DNA from: Monodelphis domestica
Lineage: Eukaryota; Chordata; Mammalia; Didelphimorphia; Didelphidae
Assembly (NCBI RefSeq): GCF_027887165.1
Contig: NC_077235.1
Span: 52,043,895-52,107,894 of the forward strand
DNA: 64,000 nt
Direction: 5' to 3'
The notes under the pieces were generated by a model. That model ran no database searches. It worked only from the letters and a program-made list of their open reading frames with translations, and was not told the DNA's origin. Below are positions 42,350 to 52,484 of this stretch, piece after piece. How positions within the stretch are numbered: position 1 is the stretch's first letter; each line of letters begins with the position of its first letter. Both the position numbers and the translations under genes were made by a program.

Positions 42350-42752
42350 TAGGTGGTATAGTGCAGAGAATGTTGGCCCCAAGTTAGAATTTTGCCTCAG
42401 ATCCTTCTTAGCTGTGTGACTCTGGGCAAGTCATCTCACTTCTCTCTGCCTCAATATTACTCATCTGTAAAATGAGGACAATAACAGCACCTATATCACA
42501 AGGTGGTTGTAAGGATCAAACAATTAGGGGGCAGCTGGGTAGCTCAGTGGATTGAAAGCTAGGCCTAGTTTCAAATCTGGCCTCAGACACTTCCCAGCTG
42601 TGAGACCCTGGACAAGTCACTTAATCCCCATGGTGTAACCCTTAGCACTCTTCTGCCTTGGAACCAATACATAATATTGATTCTAAGGCAGAAGGTGAGT
42701 TTAAAAAAAACAATCAGCACAGTGCTTGGCACATAATGAGTGCTAAATACGT
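42350..42752 (+). mobile_element. CORE-SINE interrupted by a second SINE
   Basis: The outer copy reads 'gtgcagagaatgttggcccc', 'ctgtgtgactctgggcaagt', 'aaaatgaggacaataacagc' and 'tgtaaggatcaaacaatta'. After the insert it continues 'caatcagcacagtgcttggc' and 'acataatgagtgctaaatac'. Confidence 0.9.
42527..42708 (+). mobile_element. WSINE1-like SINE nested in a CORE-SINE
   Basis: 'ggggcagctgggtagctcag', 'tttcaaatctggcctcagac', 'acttcccagctgtgagaccc', 'ctgccttggaaccaatacat' and 'gcagaaggtgagtttaaaaa'. A small deletion lies after 'ggcctag'. The joins show aacaatta and aacaatca, a short target duplication. Confidence 0.92.
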
Positions 42753-42875
42753 TCTTCCTTCCTTCCTTCCTTCCTTCCTTCCTTCCTTCCTTCCTTCCTT
42801 CCTTCCTTCCTTCCTTCCTTCTTTCCTTCCTTCCTTCCTTTCCTCCCTAATTTCTTTGCTTCCTTCCTTCCCTCC
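42753..42875. repeat. (TTCC)n microsatellite
   Basis: About 22 near-perfect TTCC units to 42,843, then a degenerate extension. It begins directly at the 3' end of the CORE-SINE, as microsatellites often grow from SINE tails. Confidence 0.97.
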
Positions 42876-43176
42876 CAGCACCGACTTCTTCTGTTATACA
42901 AAATCTAGAGTTACTAATTTGTTACTTACTCACTTGTGGCCCTGCCTTTGCCTGTTGGAAACTTTTCCTGTTTGCCTCTAGCTGTTATAATTCATTTAGA
43001 CCTCTGGTCATAGTCCAGCAAAGTAGTTTAATTAGAGGGAAGAGTATAGCAATATCATTAAACATTGTGATGGTCAAAATACATTCTCTCATCACCATTT
43101 TCATAACATCTCTCATTTTTCCTCTTCCCCAGGACAGAATTCAATCTTTTGTCCCTCTTCACACTCTGAATGTTCT

Positions 43177-43382
43177 TTTTCTTTAAACCCTTACCTTCCA
43201 TCTTGGAGTCAATACTGTGTATTGGTTCCAAGGCAGAAGAGTGGTCAGGGCTAGGCAATGGGGGTTAAGTGACTTGCCCAGGGTCACACAGCTGGGAAGT
43301 GTCTGAGGTTAGATTTGAACACAGGACCTCCCGTCTCTAGGCCTGGCTCTCAATCCACTGAGCTACCCAGCTGCCCCCATAT
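43177..43382 (-). mobile_element. WSINE1-like SINE, full length
   Basis: Antisense: 'tttaaacccttaccttccat', 'cttggagtcaatactgtgta', 'gaagtgtctgaggttagatt', 'ctctcaatccactgagctac' and 'ccagctgccccc'. The flanks actctgaatgttct (43,163-43,176) and actctgaacgttct (43,383-43,396) differ at one base, so this is among the younger insertions. Confidence 0.95.
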
Positions 43383-43399
43383 ACTCTGAACGTTCTTGA

Positions 43400-44230
43400 C
43401 AATGTGGGAGCACAAACTCAGAAGTCCAGTGGCTTGTCATAAAATTTACTATCCACAACCTGCCATGACCAAGGGTTAGACCCGTATCACTCATGGTAGG
43501 GAAGTGGCACAGGACCTGGAGACTTTGTAGATCTTTTGATGATTCTCTTTAGCATAACTACTGGGTGACTGTGACCCTGGAACCAGACCTCTCTGGTTCT
43601 TCCACAGTCCTGGCAACTCCATATTTCCCCAGCATATTCCCAGCTTGAGCCTTCCCAGGGCAGAAGTGCAAAGCCTTATGACTGGAGTCTTCCCATGTGA
43701 AGGTATAAATACCTGAAAGGAATAACAGGGACCAGTAGAGGAATATGATCCTCAGTGTTCACAAGTAGCAGACATTTTCTAGCTCTGTGTGTTTGTGAAG
43801 CTCTTTCTCACTCCTGTCCAGACTCCCCCCCCACCCCACTTAACTTATCTTGATGTACCTGGTTGTCCTACCCAGCAAAAATTCCAAACTGTGTTCATGC
43901 TGAAATCAGACCAGAAATGGCCCCTTAATGTCAGTTTCAGGGGAAATGTCTAATGGAGATCTGGGGCTGCATCCGACAGACAGACCTAACCCCAGCATGA
44001 AAAACGTCTTCAGCCATGGGTGAGAGGCAGGTTAGAGAGGGCTTTAAATACTAGGCTGAGGAGTTGGAACCAGCTACATCCTAACAGAAGTTTCCACTGA
44101 GTAGGGCTGCAAGTGATACGCAACCTCAGACTCTAGGAATAATAGGAAGTCAGTTTGGGTTGTCTCAGGTCTCCACAGACATGGGAGCCCGTGATGCCAC
44201 TTTGGAGTAAACCTTGTTACATTCATATTC
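43400..44230. other. No recognised gene or repeat
   Basis: Unique-looking. A TATA-like 'ggtataaatacc' lies near 43,700 with no gene structure downstream that I can support. Confidence 0.35.
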
Positions 44231-44234
44231 TTTT

Positions 44235-44480
44235 CCCTCACAGACCCTGAATTCCTGTGAAATCAGACTCCATAGTCCATCTACCTTCTGGGTATTCATT
44301 CACACAAGTTCTTCTCCATGCTGAGAATGAATGCCCACCTCACTGCCACCTTTCAAAATCCTTTTTCTTCAAGGTTCTACTTAGACGTCACCTATTACAG
44401 GAAGCTTTCCATGACCCCCCTTCCCTCAATTGTAGGTGTGCTTTCTAGCTCCTTCATATTCTTTGTAATATATATATATA

Positions 44481-44535
<55 letters not shown>

Positions 44536-44665
44536 ATGCCTCATCTTCTCCTAGGATATAAGATCCTGGAGGGCAAAAACTTTCATTTTCATCTTTATAG
44601 TGTCACTGCTTAGTGCCTGGCATGTAGTAGGCATTTAATAAATGCTACTGGGATTGATTGCAAAT
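44235..44665 (+). mobile_element. L2 LINE 3' end
   Basis: 'tctacttagacgtcacctat', 'tacaggaagctttccatgac', then after an AT microsatellite 'aagatcctggagggcaaaaa', 'cttagtgcctggcatgtagt' and 'aggcatttaataaatgctac'. The order follows L2. Confidence 0.8.
44467..44536. repeat. (TA)n/(CA)n microsatellite inside L2
   Basis: Alternating TA with an internal run of seven CA units. It splits the L2 copy without removing L2 sequence on either side. Confidence 0.95.
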
Positions 44666-44669
44666 AGGA

Positions 44670-45654
44670 GGAAACTCCTAAGAATTGTTCATCAATAAGT
44701 GATGGACCAAAGGGGAAAGAGAATGAAAAGTGACCAGTAATTGGATCCTGCTGTGTTAGCCACATTAGCTCCACTCAGCTCAGTGTCTGTATTGAGCCTT
44801 TGGGGCTGCTAATTGTGAATCAAAGACATTGAGTAAGCCAGCTTCATTTGAAAAAAAAAATGTGAGGACTATTATAATTAGAGTCTTATTCCCAACCCCC
44901 CAGTGACCCAGCCCAATGAGGCAGGGATAAACATTAGGCAGTTTGCCATAGCCATTCTCCGCAGAGTTTACCAAGAGCTGCCAACAAAAACCACAGATGA
45001 CTGAGAACTGAAGATCTCAGTTCCAGCAAATTGGGAAAGCAGCAAGACCTACACAGAATGTGTCACTATGATCTATATGCAGAATGCTACCTGGATCCCT
45101 AACACTTGTTCAACTCAGTGGCCACTATGGAAATTCACACGGTGGTAGACTGTATCTCTGGAAGAAACCTGGAAAGCATTATCAGGGATTATGAAATTCC
45201 TAAAAAGGAGCTAAAGACTTTGGGGAACAAGGAATATTTTCTTCATAGCTGCTGGTTAAACTCAAAAGCTTCTAAAAAAAGGCAAATTTGGGACAGTTAT
45301 AATTAGGGTGGAGTGAAGTTACCAATGATTTCTCCCAAAGTTCCCAAATTTTGAAGATGTAAAAATTTCAAATAGTGATTCTTAAAAAAAGACTATGTGA
45401 TAGGTTTACAGCAGTAACACAGAAATAAATGTTTAGCACCTACTTACCAAGGATAGTAAAAAAGGGAAGCTGCTAAATGGCTCAGCTATTAATAATACCC
45501 AATATATGAGCCTTTATACTCAAAGAATATTGAGAAATATTTGTATTATTTTCAAATCATGATTTACAGCTTGAATTGAAGGTGTTTTTCATGCTACTTT
45601 CCATCAGAAGCCAAAATTGCTAGTTATAATTCTGAGTTGGGAAGTAAATAGTTG
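44670..45654. other. No recognised gene or repeat
   Basis: Unique-looking, increasingly AT-rich to the right. A 66-codon frame at 45,106-45,306 has no domain. Confidence 0.35.
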
Positions 45655-45671
45655 ATTAAGAATAGGGTGTC

Positions 45672-45806
45672 CAGCGACACATGTAAAACCCAGTAGAATT
45701 GCTCATTGGCTATGGGAGGGGAAGGAAAGAGCATGAATCATGGAATCATGGGAAAATATTCTAAATTAGTTAATTAAATAAAAATTCCAAATAATCAAAA
45801 GAAGGA
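45672..45806 (+). mobile_element. L1 3' UTR, short insertion (first)
   Basis: 'cacatgtaaaacccagtaga', 'attgctcattggctatggga' and 'ggaaaatattctaaattagt' match the 3' UTR of the full-length L1 at about 62,385-62,500. Flanks 'gaatagggtgtc' (left) and 'gaataggatgtc' (right) suggest a target duplication. Confidence 0.85.
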
Positions 45807-45820
45807 ATAGGATGTCAATT

Positions 45821-45979
45821 ATGATAAAGGATGCTATCTACCTCCAGAGGAAAAAAAACTGTTGGAGAAGGAATGAAGATGAAAGCATATGATTTCTCAC
45901 TTGTTTATTTGGGTATATGTTCTGGGGTTTTGGTTTTATAAGATTATTTGCTTACAAAAATGAATAATATGGAAATAAA
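45821..45979 (+). mobile_element. L1 3' UTR, short insertion (second)
   Basis: 'gctatctacctccagaggaa', 'gaaggaatgaagatgaaagc' and 'aatatggaaataaaa' form a LINE 3' UTR of another L1 subfamily. An exact 14-bp repeat, aataggatgtcaat, flanks it (45,807-45,820 and 45,980-45,993). Confidence 0.85.
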
Positions 45980-46144
45980 AATAGGATGTCAATGAATGGG
46001 ATTTGGATTTATGGACCATGGCTTATAACATAGGAAAGATAGAGATAAAATGATCCCAAAAGGGGCTAGTAAAAATGCATTCATCCATAGTCTTAAAAAT
46101 GGAATCAAAGGGGCTTTAAACTGAAAATGGCTGGGAGAAATGAA

Positions 46145-46400
46145 TAAGCATTTATATAGTGCCTACTATTTGCCAGACTTTGTACTAAACACTTTGACAA
46201 ACATTTGATCCTCACAACAACCCTGCAAGGTAGGTGTGATTATTGTCACCATTTTAAAATTGAGGAAATTGAGACAGATGGAGCTTAAGTGACTAGCCCA
46301 GGAACACACAACCAGTAAGGGCCTGGGGTCCTATTGGAGCTGAGGTCTTCTTGACTTCAGCTCTGGTGCTCTCTATCTCCTGTACCATCAACTGTCTCTG
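46145..46400 (-). mobile_element. CORE-SINE, antisense
   Basis: 'tatatagtgcctactatttg', 'tgatcctcacaacaaccctg', 'caaggtaggtgtgattattg' and 'gaggtcttcttgacttcagc' in reversed CORE-SINE order. Confidence 0.88.
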
Positions 46401-46509
46401 TCCACTGATAGTGCTTATATTTGTGAGAGAAATGAACGAAACTGAAAAGAGGGGATTGGAGAAAACTGCTTATGTCAAAATACCAATTGAGGTGCCACAG
46501 AGAAAAATA

Positions 46510-46730
46510 AGAAGAGTTGACCTTTAAGGTTTACAAAGTGATTTCATTTCATGCCTTGTAAAGTAGTGTATTATTATTAATATGTGTATTATTAACAGAT
46601 GAGAAGACCGAGGCTCATTGACTTGCCTATGATCATACAAATAATGAATGTTGAGGGATTCAAACTTAAGTCTTGCTGACCCCAAGTCTAGCACTGTTGC
46701 CTTCTATCTGTTTGCCTCACCAAACACAGG
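46510..46730 (-). mobile_element. CORE-SINE, antisense
   Basis: 'gtttacaaagtgatttcatt', 'acagatgagaagaccgaggc', 'tcattgacttgcctatgatc' and 'gggattcaaacttaagtctt' in order. Confidence 0.7.
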
Positions 46731-46989
46731 AGCAGTGAATGGCCATTAAATAAACTGCGATAGAAACTGAGATACCTAGAAATTAACAGAAGACAACATC
46801 CAAGGAAGGAGCCAGCAGTAAAGATAACTCAGATGTTATTGTTTGGGGAAATCATGTTGCATTTGGACAAGCTGGTGTTCATTTTTAGAAACAGGCACAC
46901 ATGCTGGACAAAAGTACTAATAAGGCAAATTGGATTATATCTACTGTATGTAGTGAATGAAAAGCAATGGCTACTCATGAGTGAATATT

Positions 46990-47175
46990 CCCTTTGGCAG
47001 TGGAAAGGGTGCTGGATCTGAAGTCAGAGGATCTGGGTTTGAATCCTCACTCTCACTGACCTGTGTGAACTTTGGCAAGCCACTTCATATCTGTTTCCTC
47101 CTCTGTAAAATAAGGGAGTTGGACCAGATGGCCCCATAGATCTCTTCTAGTTCTAGATCTAGGATTCTGTGCATG
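46990..47175 (+). mobile_element. MIR/THER-like SINE
   Basis: 'tggcagtggaaagggtgctg', 'gaagtcagaggatctgggtt', 'tgaatcctcactctcactga', 'ggaccagatggccccataga' and 'ttctagttctagatctagga'. Nearly complete. Confidence 0.85.
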
Positions 47176-47179
47176 ATCT

Positions 47180-47420
47180 GCATCAGGCCACTCAGTTATT
47201 AAACATTAATTAAGCATCTACTGTGTGCCAGGCACTGTGCTGAACACTGGACATAAAAAGAAAGGCTATCTTTGCCCTTTGAGGAGTTCACAACCTGCAA
47301 ACAATGCAGGGAATAATGAAAACTGGTAAGTGCTAGAATTAAGAGGGAATGGGGAAAGCTTCCTATAGGAGAAAGGGGGATTTTAGCTATAATTTAAAGG
47401 ACACCAGGGAAGCCAGGAGT
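47180..47420 (+). mobile_element. Ancient mammalian-wide repeat
   Basis: 'aagcatctactgtgtgccag', 'gcactgtgctgaacactgga', 'ctttgaggagttcacaacct' and 'gcttcctataggagaaa' follow a common old repeat also hinted at 11,170 and 62,930. Family uncertain. Confidence 0.5.
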
Positions 47421-47525
47421 AAGAAATGAGTCCTTGTTTCTTCCTTGGTAAAATGGGGAGGCTAGGGAGTCTTTAAGTCCATGACCTCTGAGGTCCCTTT
47501 CAGCTCTCAGTGTGCAATCTTTTAA
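47420..47525 (+). mobile_element. MIR-like SINE 3' part
   Basis: 'ttcttccttggtaaaatggg', 'gaggctagggagtctttaag' and 'ctgaggtccctttcagctct'. Confidence 0.5.
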
Positions 47526-47935
47526 AGGTCTCCTCATTCATCGCTTTCTTGGAGACAAGAGAAGGGGTTTCAGGAAGCAGCCTTGTGGATTTCTTTCATG
47601 GTGGTCTTTACTATCCATCGAGCATTGATCTTGACCTTGGCAGCTCATGGTGTGGACAAGCATATCCCTGATATTTGGAATTCAGAGACAGGGTAACCAA
47701 GACTTGTCCACTCCTAGTGAAGAAGAAGGGAAGCACTGGTGGAAGTATCAGGGAGAATGACTTAAGGGCCTCTTTGGAATTCACATGTGAATGGGTTTAT
47801 TGGGCACGAAAGGATTTCTCTGGTTTGGGAGGATGGTGGAGGTCAAGTAAGGAAAGGGCTCGAGAACCTAGTTGCTGAAACTGCAAAAAAGTTCAAATGG
47901 CAGTTTGCTGGTTCTCATCTCGGACTTCTCAGTTT
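47526..47935. other. No recognised gene or repeat
   Basis: Unique-looking, with short frames only. Confidence 0.35.
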
Positions 47936-47948
47936 GTGTAGTTGTTAT

Positions 47949-48139
47949 TTTTTTTAACTCTTCCCTTCTGTCTTAAAATCAATACTATATATTGGTTCCA
48001 AGGCAGAAGACCAGTAAGGGCTAGGCAATTAGGGATTAAGTGACTTACCCAGGGTCACACAGCTAGGAAGTGTCTGAGGTCAAATTTGAACCTAGGACCT
48101 CCCTGGCTCTCAATCCACTGAGCGATCCAGCTGCCCTTC
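47949..48139 (-). mobile_element. WSINE1-like SINE
   Basis: Antisense: 'ttcccttctgtcttaaaatc', 'ttggttccaaggcagaagac', 'gggctaggcaattagggatt', 'gtgtctgaggtcaaatttga' and 'gatccagctgccc'. The flanks tgtagttgttatt (47,937-47,949) and tgtagttgctctt (48,140-48,152) agree at 11 of 13. Confidence 0.92.
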
Positions 48140-48282
48140 TGTAGTTGCTCTTGAAAGCCCTCTGTCAAAACTAACTCCTTCCTAGCACCTGTTCTAGGAG
48201 GCAAATGAATAGAATGTGTACAATTAACTTCATTTAGTGGGCAAAATAGCTCTGTAGTTCCCTGATGGTTGAGGGGTGGGGT

Positions 48283-48478
48283 AAGATTCCTGGATTTAAA
48301 ATCAGACAACCTGGATTCAAATCCTAATTTGGCTCTACCTGGGTCACCTTAGATAAATCATTTAGCCTACCTAGGCCTGTTTCTTCATCTGTGCGGGGTT
48401 GTTTGAAGTTCAAATAAAATAATATATAATCTATAAACCCTAAAGTGCTTTATAAATGCTAGATATTATTATTAATGA
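48283..48478 (+). mobile_element. CORE-SINE
   Basis: 'tggattcaaatcctaatttg', 'gggtcaccttagataaatca', 'ctgtttcttcatctgtgcgg' and 'ctaaagtgctttataaatgc' in order. Confidence 0.75.
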
Positions 48479-48499
48479 CCTTATCATCTCCCTTCGATT

Positions 48500-49205
48500 T
48501 CATTATAATCCCTATGCTGCCTATTCTCACATCTTTCTACCCAGCTGGAGTTTTTTCTCCTGTGCTAGTCTAACCCACTGCCTCCTTGGTATCTCACACT
48601 GGCCCTATTGGCATCCAACTCTACATATCTAAAGCAGAACCCAATATCTCTCCAGGGGAAGAGGACTTCCAAACCATTCTTCTCTCAAATTCTGACAGTT
48701 TGGGTAGAGGGTGCCGCATCTTTCCAGGCATCTAGATTCACAAACTGAGTCACCCTCAACTCTGCCCTCTCCCCACATCCAGTCTTTTGTCCAGTCTTAG
48801 CAATTCTACTCCACAGCATCTACTTCAGTCTCTCCCTCTCCACTCCCACAGCTACCACCCCATTCAGGCTCTTGAATGGATCATTGCATTAGCCTCTAGA
48901 TTGGCTTCCCGACTTAGGTCTTCCCTGCTCCAATTTATCTTCCACAAAACTGCCAATGCAATTTTCTAAAAGGAAGGCCTGTCTACATCACACCCCTACT
49001 CACTAAACTCCATGGGTGCCTATTACCTCTGGGATCAACTCTGAAGTCCTCTGCTTGGCATTTAAACCCCTCTATAGTCCAGCTTCAACCATCTTCCTCG
49101 CCATGTTACATTACTCCCCTTCACGCACTATGTCCCAGCCATATATACTTCATATATCTACTAAAGCTATCTCTGCCAAAACATAGCAGCTAATAATTTC
49201 TTAGC
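48500..49205 (+). mobile_element. L2 LINE 3' region, long copy
   Basis: 'ctcttgaatggatcattgca', 'ttggcttcccgacttaggtc', 'cttccctgctccaatttatc', 'ggatcaactctgaagtcctc' and 'ccctctatagtccagcttca' follow L2 over about 700 bp. The upstream 48,600-48,780 part fits less well. Confidence 0.75.
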
Positions 49206-49339
49206 TTGTCTTAATAATAATTTCACCCTTTAAAAGTGGAAGAACCAACAAGAGAAGCATTGAATTTGTCCTTGAGTCTCACTAACAAGGAGGAACTTAT
49301 CTATAGAATTAAAATAATGACAGTGTTAATAATAATAGT

Positions 49340-49515
49340 GTATATGCGTCTATATATCCTTAAGATTTACAGTGCACTTTACAAATATGCTCTCATTGGA
49401 TCCTCACAAAAACCCTGGGAGGTAGGTGCTATTCTTATCCCCATTGTATAGTTGAGGAAACTAAGGCAGAGATTGCATGACTTGTCCAGGTTTACACAGC
49501 TAGTAAGTGAGGCCA
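49340..49515 (-). mobile_element. CORE-SINE, antisense
   Basis: 'cagtgcactttacaaatatg', 'ctcattggatcctcacaaaa', 'ggaggtaggtgctattctta' and 'ttgtccaggtttacacagct'. Confidence 0.8.
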
Positions 49516-49519
49516 GATA

Positions 49520-49795
49520 TAATGACAACAACAATACCATTTGTGTAGCACCTTCTATGTGCCAGGCTCTATGCTAATCACTTTAAAAATAGAATTTTAT
49601 TTTTGATCCTCTACAACCCTCAGAATTAGGTGCCGTTACTATGCCTGTTTCACAGAGGAAGAAACTAGAGCAGGAAAGGATTAAATTAGTTGCCCACGGT
49701 CAGGCAACTAGTAAGTGGCTGGAGAAAGAATTATAAATCAGGTCTTCCTTATTCCAAATTCAGAACTCTATCTGCTATGCCACCTAGATGCCTCT
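49520..49795 (-). mobile_element. CORE-SINE, antisense
   Basis: 'gtgtagcaccttctatgtgc', 'caggctctatgctaatcact', 'gtttcacagaggaagaaact', 'aggtcttccttattccaaat' and 'tctgctatgccacctagatg'. It lies directly after another copy in the same orientation. Confidence 0.8.
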
Positions 49796-49799
49796 GAAT

Positions 49800-50980
49800 G
49801 ATGGCATTGTGGGTGGTAGGGGGGATGGAGGCAGAAGGGAAAGATGGAGGGCAAATATAAGGAATTACTCCATCTTTGAGTATGTGATGGAGGAGGAGAA
49901 AGCTGGATTTAGCTTTGACATGAACCCTATATTTTGGAGAACAGATTTCAAAGGCTTCAGAAAAAAAGATAGCTAGAATATCTTGGACTAAAATTCAGCT
50001 GAAGAAGTCAGTTCAGGGGAAATAGGCAGTTCTCAGGAATGAAATTTGGAGGACACCAAGATGAATGAATATAAAGGGAGCTCATTGGCCAACTTAAAAT
50101 TTAAAGATGCATAGAAAATGGAAGCAAGAGCAGATAATGGAAAATGAATATAAAGATGTGACACAGTCTTGTAGGAATTGTGTCAGGAGCAATAAAGCTC
50201 AGAATATGCTGAGGCTGGCAAGGAACAGAAGGAAAACCAGAAGGGCTTTTTAAACATCTTGGGGAAAGATATGACTTGAGGAAGGGTTAGAACTACTGTT
50301 TAGAGTGCCCTGTATCATCAACCTACACATGTGTCTTTCCAGACAGGCTTCCCCAGGTTCAAGGTACTCTGATGGTTCTGCTTCCACTAAAAAACATAGC
50401 TTATGAGCTCCCCATCCCTCTGTTTGCTTGTACTAGTCAGTCAGAGGACATGATTTATTCAAAGCAAAGACAAGTAATGGAATAGTAGAATAAGAAAAGT
50501 AGCAACAGACTTTCCCCCATTAACCTGGGTGGGACATTTTCTCTCACAAATATATGTACCATCATTGAAAAAAATGGGCATAAATAGGGAACATGTGTGA
50601 CCAGGGCAGACACATGGAACAAAAATTCCTCTTTCTGACACAGTGAGGTCTCTGTTGGCTTCTTAGGTTGCCATTTTAATACTCCCATTGTCTTGCTCTC
50701 ACCTAGAACAGAGGCTCTGCCATGGGTATCATCTCTGATAGGTATATGGGTGTAGCTCAGCATTTTCTCCTTGTCTCATTTGGCTGTTGCTGGATGGTAC
50801 ACCTCTGCACTCGTGGTTGCGACTGGCCCCTGACAAGCATGACTCCAATGGAATCAAAGTGATGGAGCTTCCCTATACTTCCAGCTTCATATATCACCTG
50901 GAGTCCTTAACTGAGATGTTACTACTTCCCTGGAAGAGATTAGTGGGCTCCACCATCTTTCTTTTATGAGGCATATTCTA
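49800..50980. other. No recognised gene or repeat
   Basis: Unique-looking. A 102-codon minus-strand frame at 50,455-50,763 has no recognisable domain. Confidence 0.35.
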
Positions 50981-50984
50981 CAGC

Positions 50985-51200
50985 TCTTTTAGAAACATCG
51001 AATGTGGAAAGATCTGGCAGGTATGGTTGCAGAGTCACTGTCAGTGATCCCTAAAAGGGATTGGAGAAGAGAAGTGCTGCAGGAATGTAGATGGACAAAT
51101 GTGATCCCAGTTTTCCAAAAAAAGGAAGGCAATGGTGTCTGAAAGCCATAGGCCTTTGAGCTTGATCTTGATTTCTGGCAAAATTTCAAATATATATATA
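50985..51200 (+). mobile_element. CR1/L3-type LINE fragment
   Basis: One plus frame gives 'RWTNVIPVFQKKEGN', the CR1 block normally read as W.ANV.PIFKKG, followed by worn 'FELDLDFWQNF'. It sits just before the reverse-transcriptase core in the parent element. Confidence 0.55.
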
Positions 51201-51229
51201 TGAAACAGTTATTACTTTGATCCCCATTA

Positions 51230-52025
51230 CATTAAGGCCAGGCATATTACATTCCACATTTCCCCTAGTATTCTCTGATACCCCAAAAGGAGGTGGTGTT
51301 TTTCTTGTCTCGACAATTAGCTCAAGCTCCAACTGGTTGTGTCGTCTCAGTTCCTTTAATCAGTCTTGAAAATATGACACTATCTGGGTCACCTTTCTCT
51401 GGATGCCCAAAAGCTTATTAATGTCCTTCTTAAACTTTTGATTCCCAGACCTGAACAAACTACTCCAGATGAGCCCGACCAGGAAAGAATACACTGGAAC
51501 AATGGCCTCCTTATTCCTAGAAGATATACTTCTCTTAATGCAGCCCAAAGTTGTGTTTGCTTTTTTTTGTCTGCTATCCTGCTTCTGACTCATTGAGTTT
51601 GTGGTCCAATAACCCTCCAGATCTTTTTTAGACAATATAATATCTCATAATGCCCTGTCTGCTCTATGCTTCTGAAGTTGGTTTTCTAAAATCAAAATGT
51701 GATTTAAATTTATCCCTACTTAATTTAATTTTATTAGATTTATTCTAATTTATCAAGAACTTTTTAGATCCTAACTCAGTCATCTAGTGTGTTACTTATG
51801 CCTCCCAGCTTTGAATTCCTTATTAATTTGTTTACCATGACATCTACACCTTTATCCAAGTCATTTATAAATATATTAAAAAGCACAGATCTTTGGGGAA
51901 TTCTCCTGTAACTTTCTTGCCATATTACCATTGGACCATTAACATTAACTTCTTGAATATGGCCATCCAACCCTTCTAATTTAATTGTAGTATCTTCTTG
52001 TCTATCCAGTCTAGGTCATCTATCC
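51230..52025 (-). mobile_element. CR1/L3-type LINE reverse-transcriptase fragment
   Basis: The minus strand carries a 64-codon frame (51,776-51,970) with 'LFNIFINDLDKGVD', 'KLGGISNTLDD' and a worn PQ-S-V-L motif, then a 91-codon frame (51,360-51,635) with 'ANTTLGCIKRSISSRNKEAIV' and 'FKKDINKLLGIQRKVTQIV'. Both are hallmark CR1 reverse-transcriptase C-terminal blocks. The catalytic FADD is replaced by 'IRNS', so it is dead. Confidence 0.9.
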
Positions 52026-52029
52026 CAGA

Positions 52030-52160
52030 TCCCAGTTCCCCCAAGAAGTGAGTTGCCCAAGGTCATTTAGGACAAAAGCCCCAAAGTCAGGATTCAAACT
52101 AAGGTCCTCTGACTCGAAATATAGTGTTCTTTCCACTGTAAAACATTGCCTCTCACCACT
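52030..52160 (-). mobile_element. MIR-like SINE fragment
   Basis: 'tgagttgcccaaggtcattt', 'caggattcaaactaaggtcc' and 'tagtgttctttccactgtaa' are antisense MIR blocks. Confidence 0.7.
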
Positions 52161-52194
52161 TTTTGTTGGGCACAGAGGGGAAAGGCCCTCTCTG

Positions 52195-52400
52195 CCATTT
52201 CCCCCCTTTACATTCCATCTGCCACCAAACTAATATTTGGAAATTGAAGGTCTGACTGTATCACTCTCCTGCTTAAGTGTCCAGTGCTCCCTCATTTGGC
52301 ATTTAAAAACCTTCCCAATCTGTCTTCAGTCTGTTTTTTCCAGGCTGATTACATTTATTCTCTCTTATGTACTCTTATGGTCCAACCAAAGTCCAAAGGG
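52195..52400 (+). mobile_element. L2 LINE fragment
   Basis: 'ccatctgccaccaaactaat', 'ctgactgtatcactctcctg', 'cttaagtgtccagtgctccc', 'catttaaaaaccttcccaat' and 'ctgtcttcagtctgtttttt' follow L2 order. Confidence 0.65.
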
Positions 52401-52453
52401 AGCAGAACCAGGAAGAATATAAAACATATAAAATGGTTACAACAATGCCAATT

Positions 52454-52479
52454 AAACAAAACAAAACAAAACAAAACAA
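52454..52479. repeat. (AAAAC)n simple repeat
   Basis: Five tandem AAAAC units. The preceding 'gagcagaaccaggaagaata' resembles a LINE 3' end, so this may be its tail. Confidence 0.85.
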
Positions 52480-52484
52480 AGCCA

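Noticed and set aside
50455-50763. 102-codon minus-strand frame
   Set aside because: No recognisable domain, overlapping a second frame of similar size; nothing supports expression.
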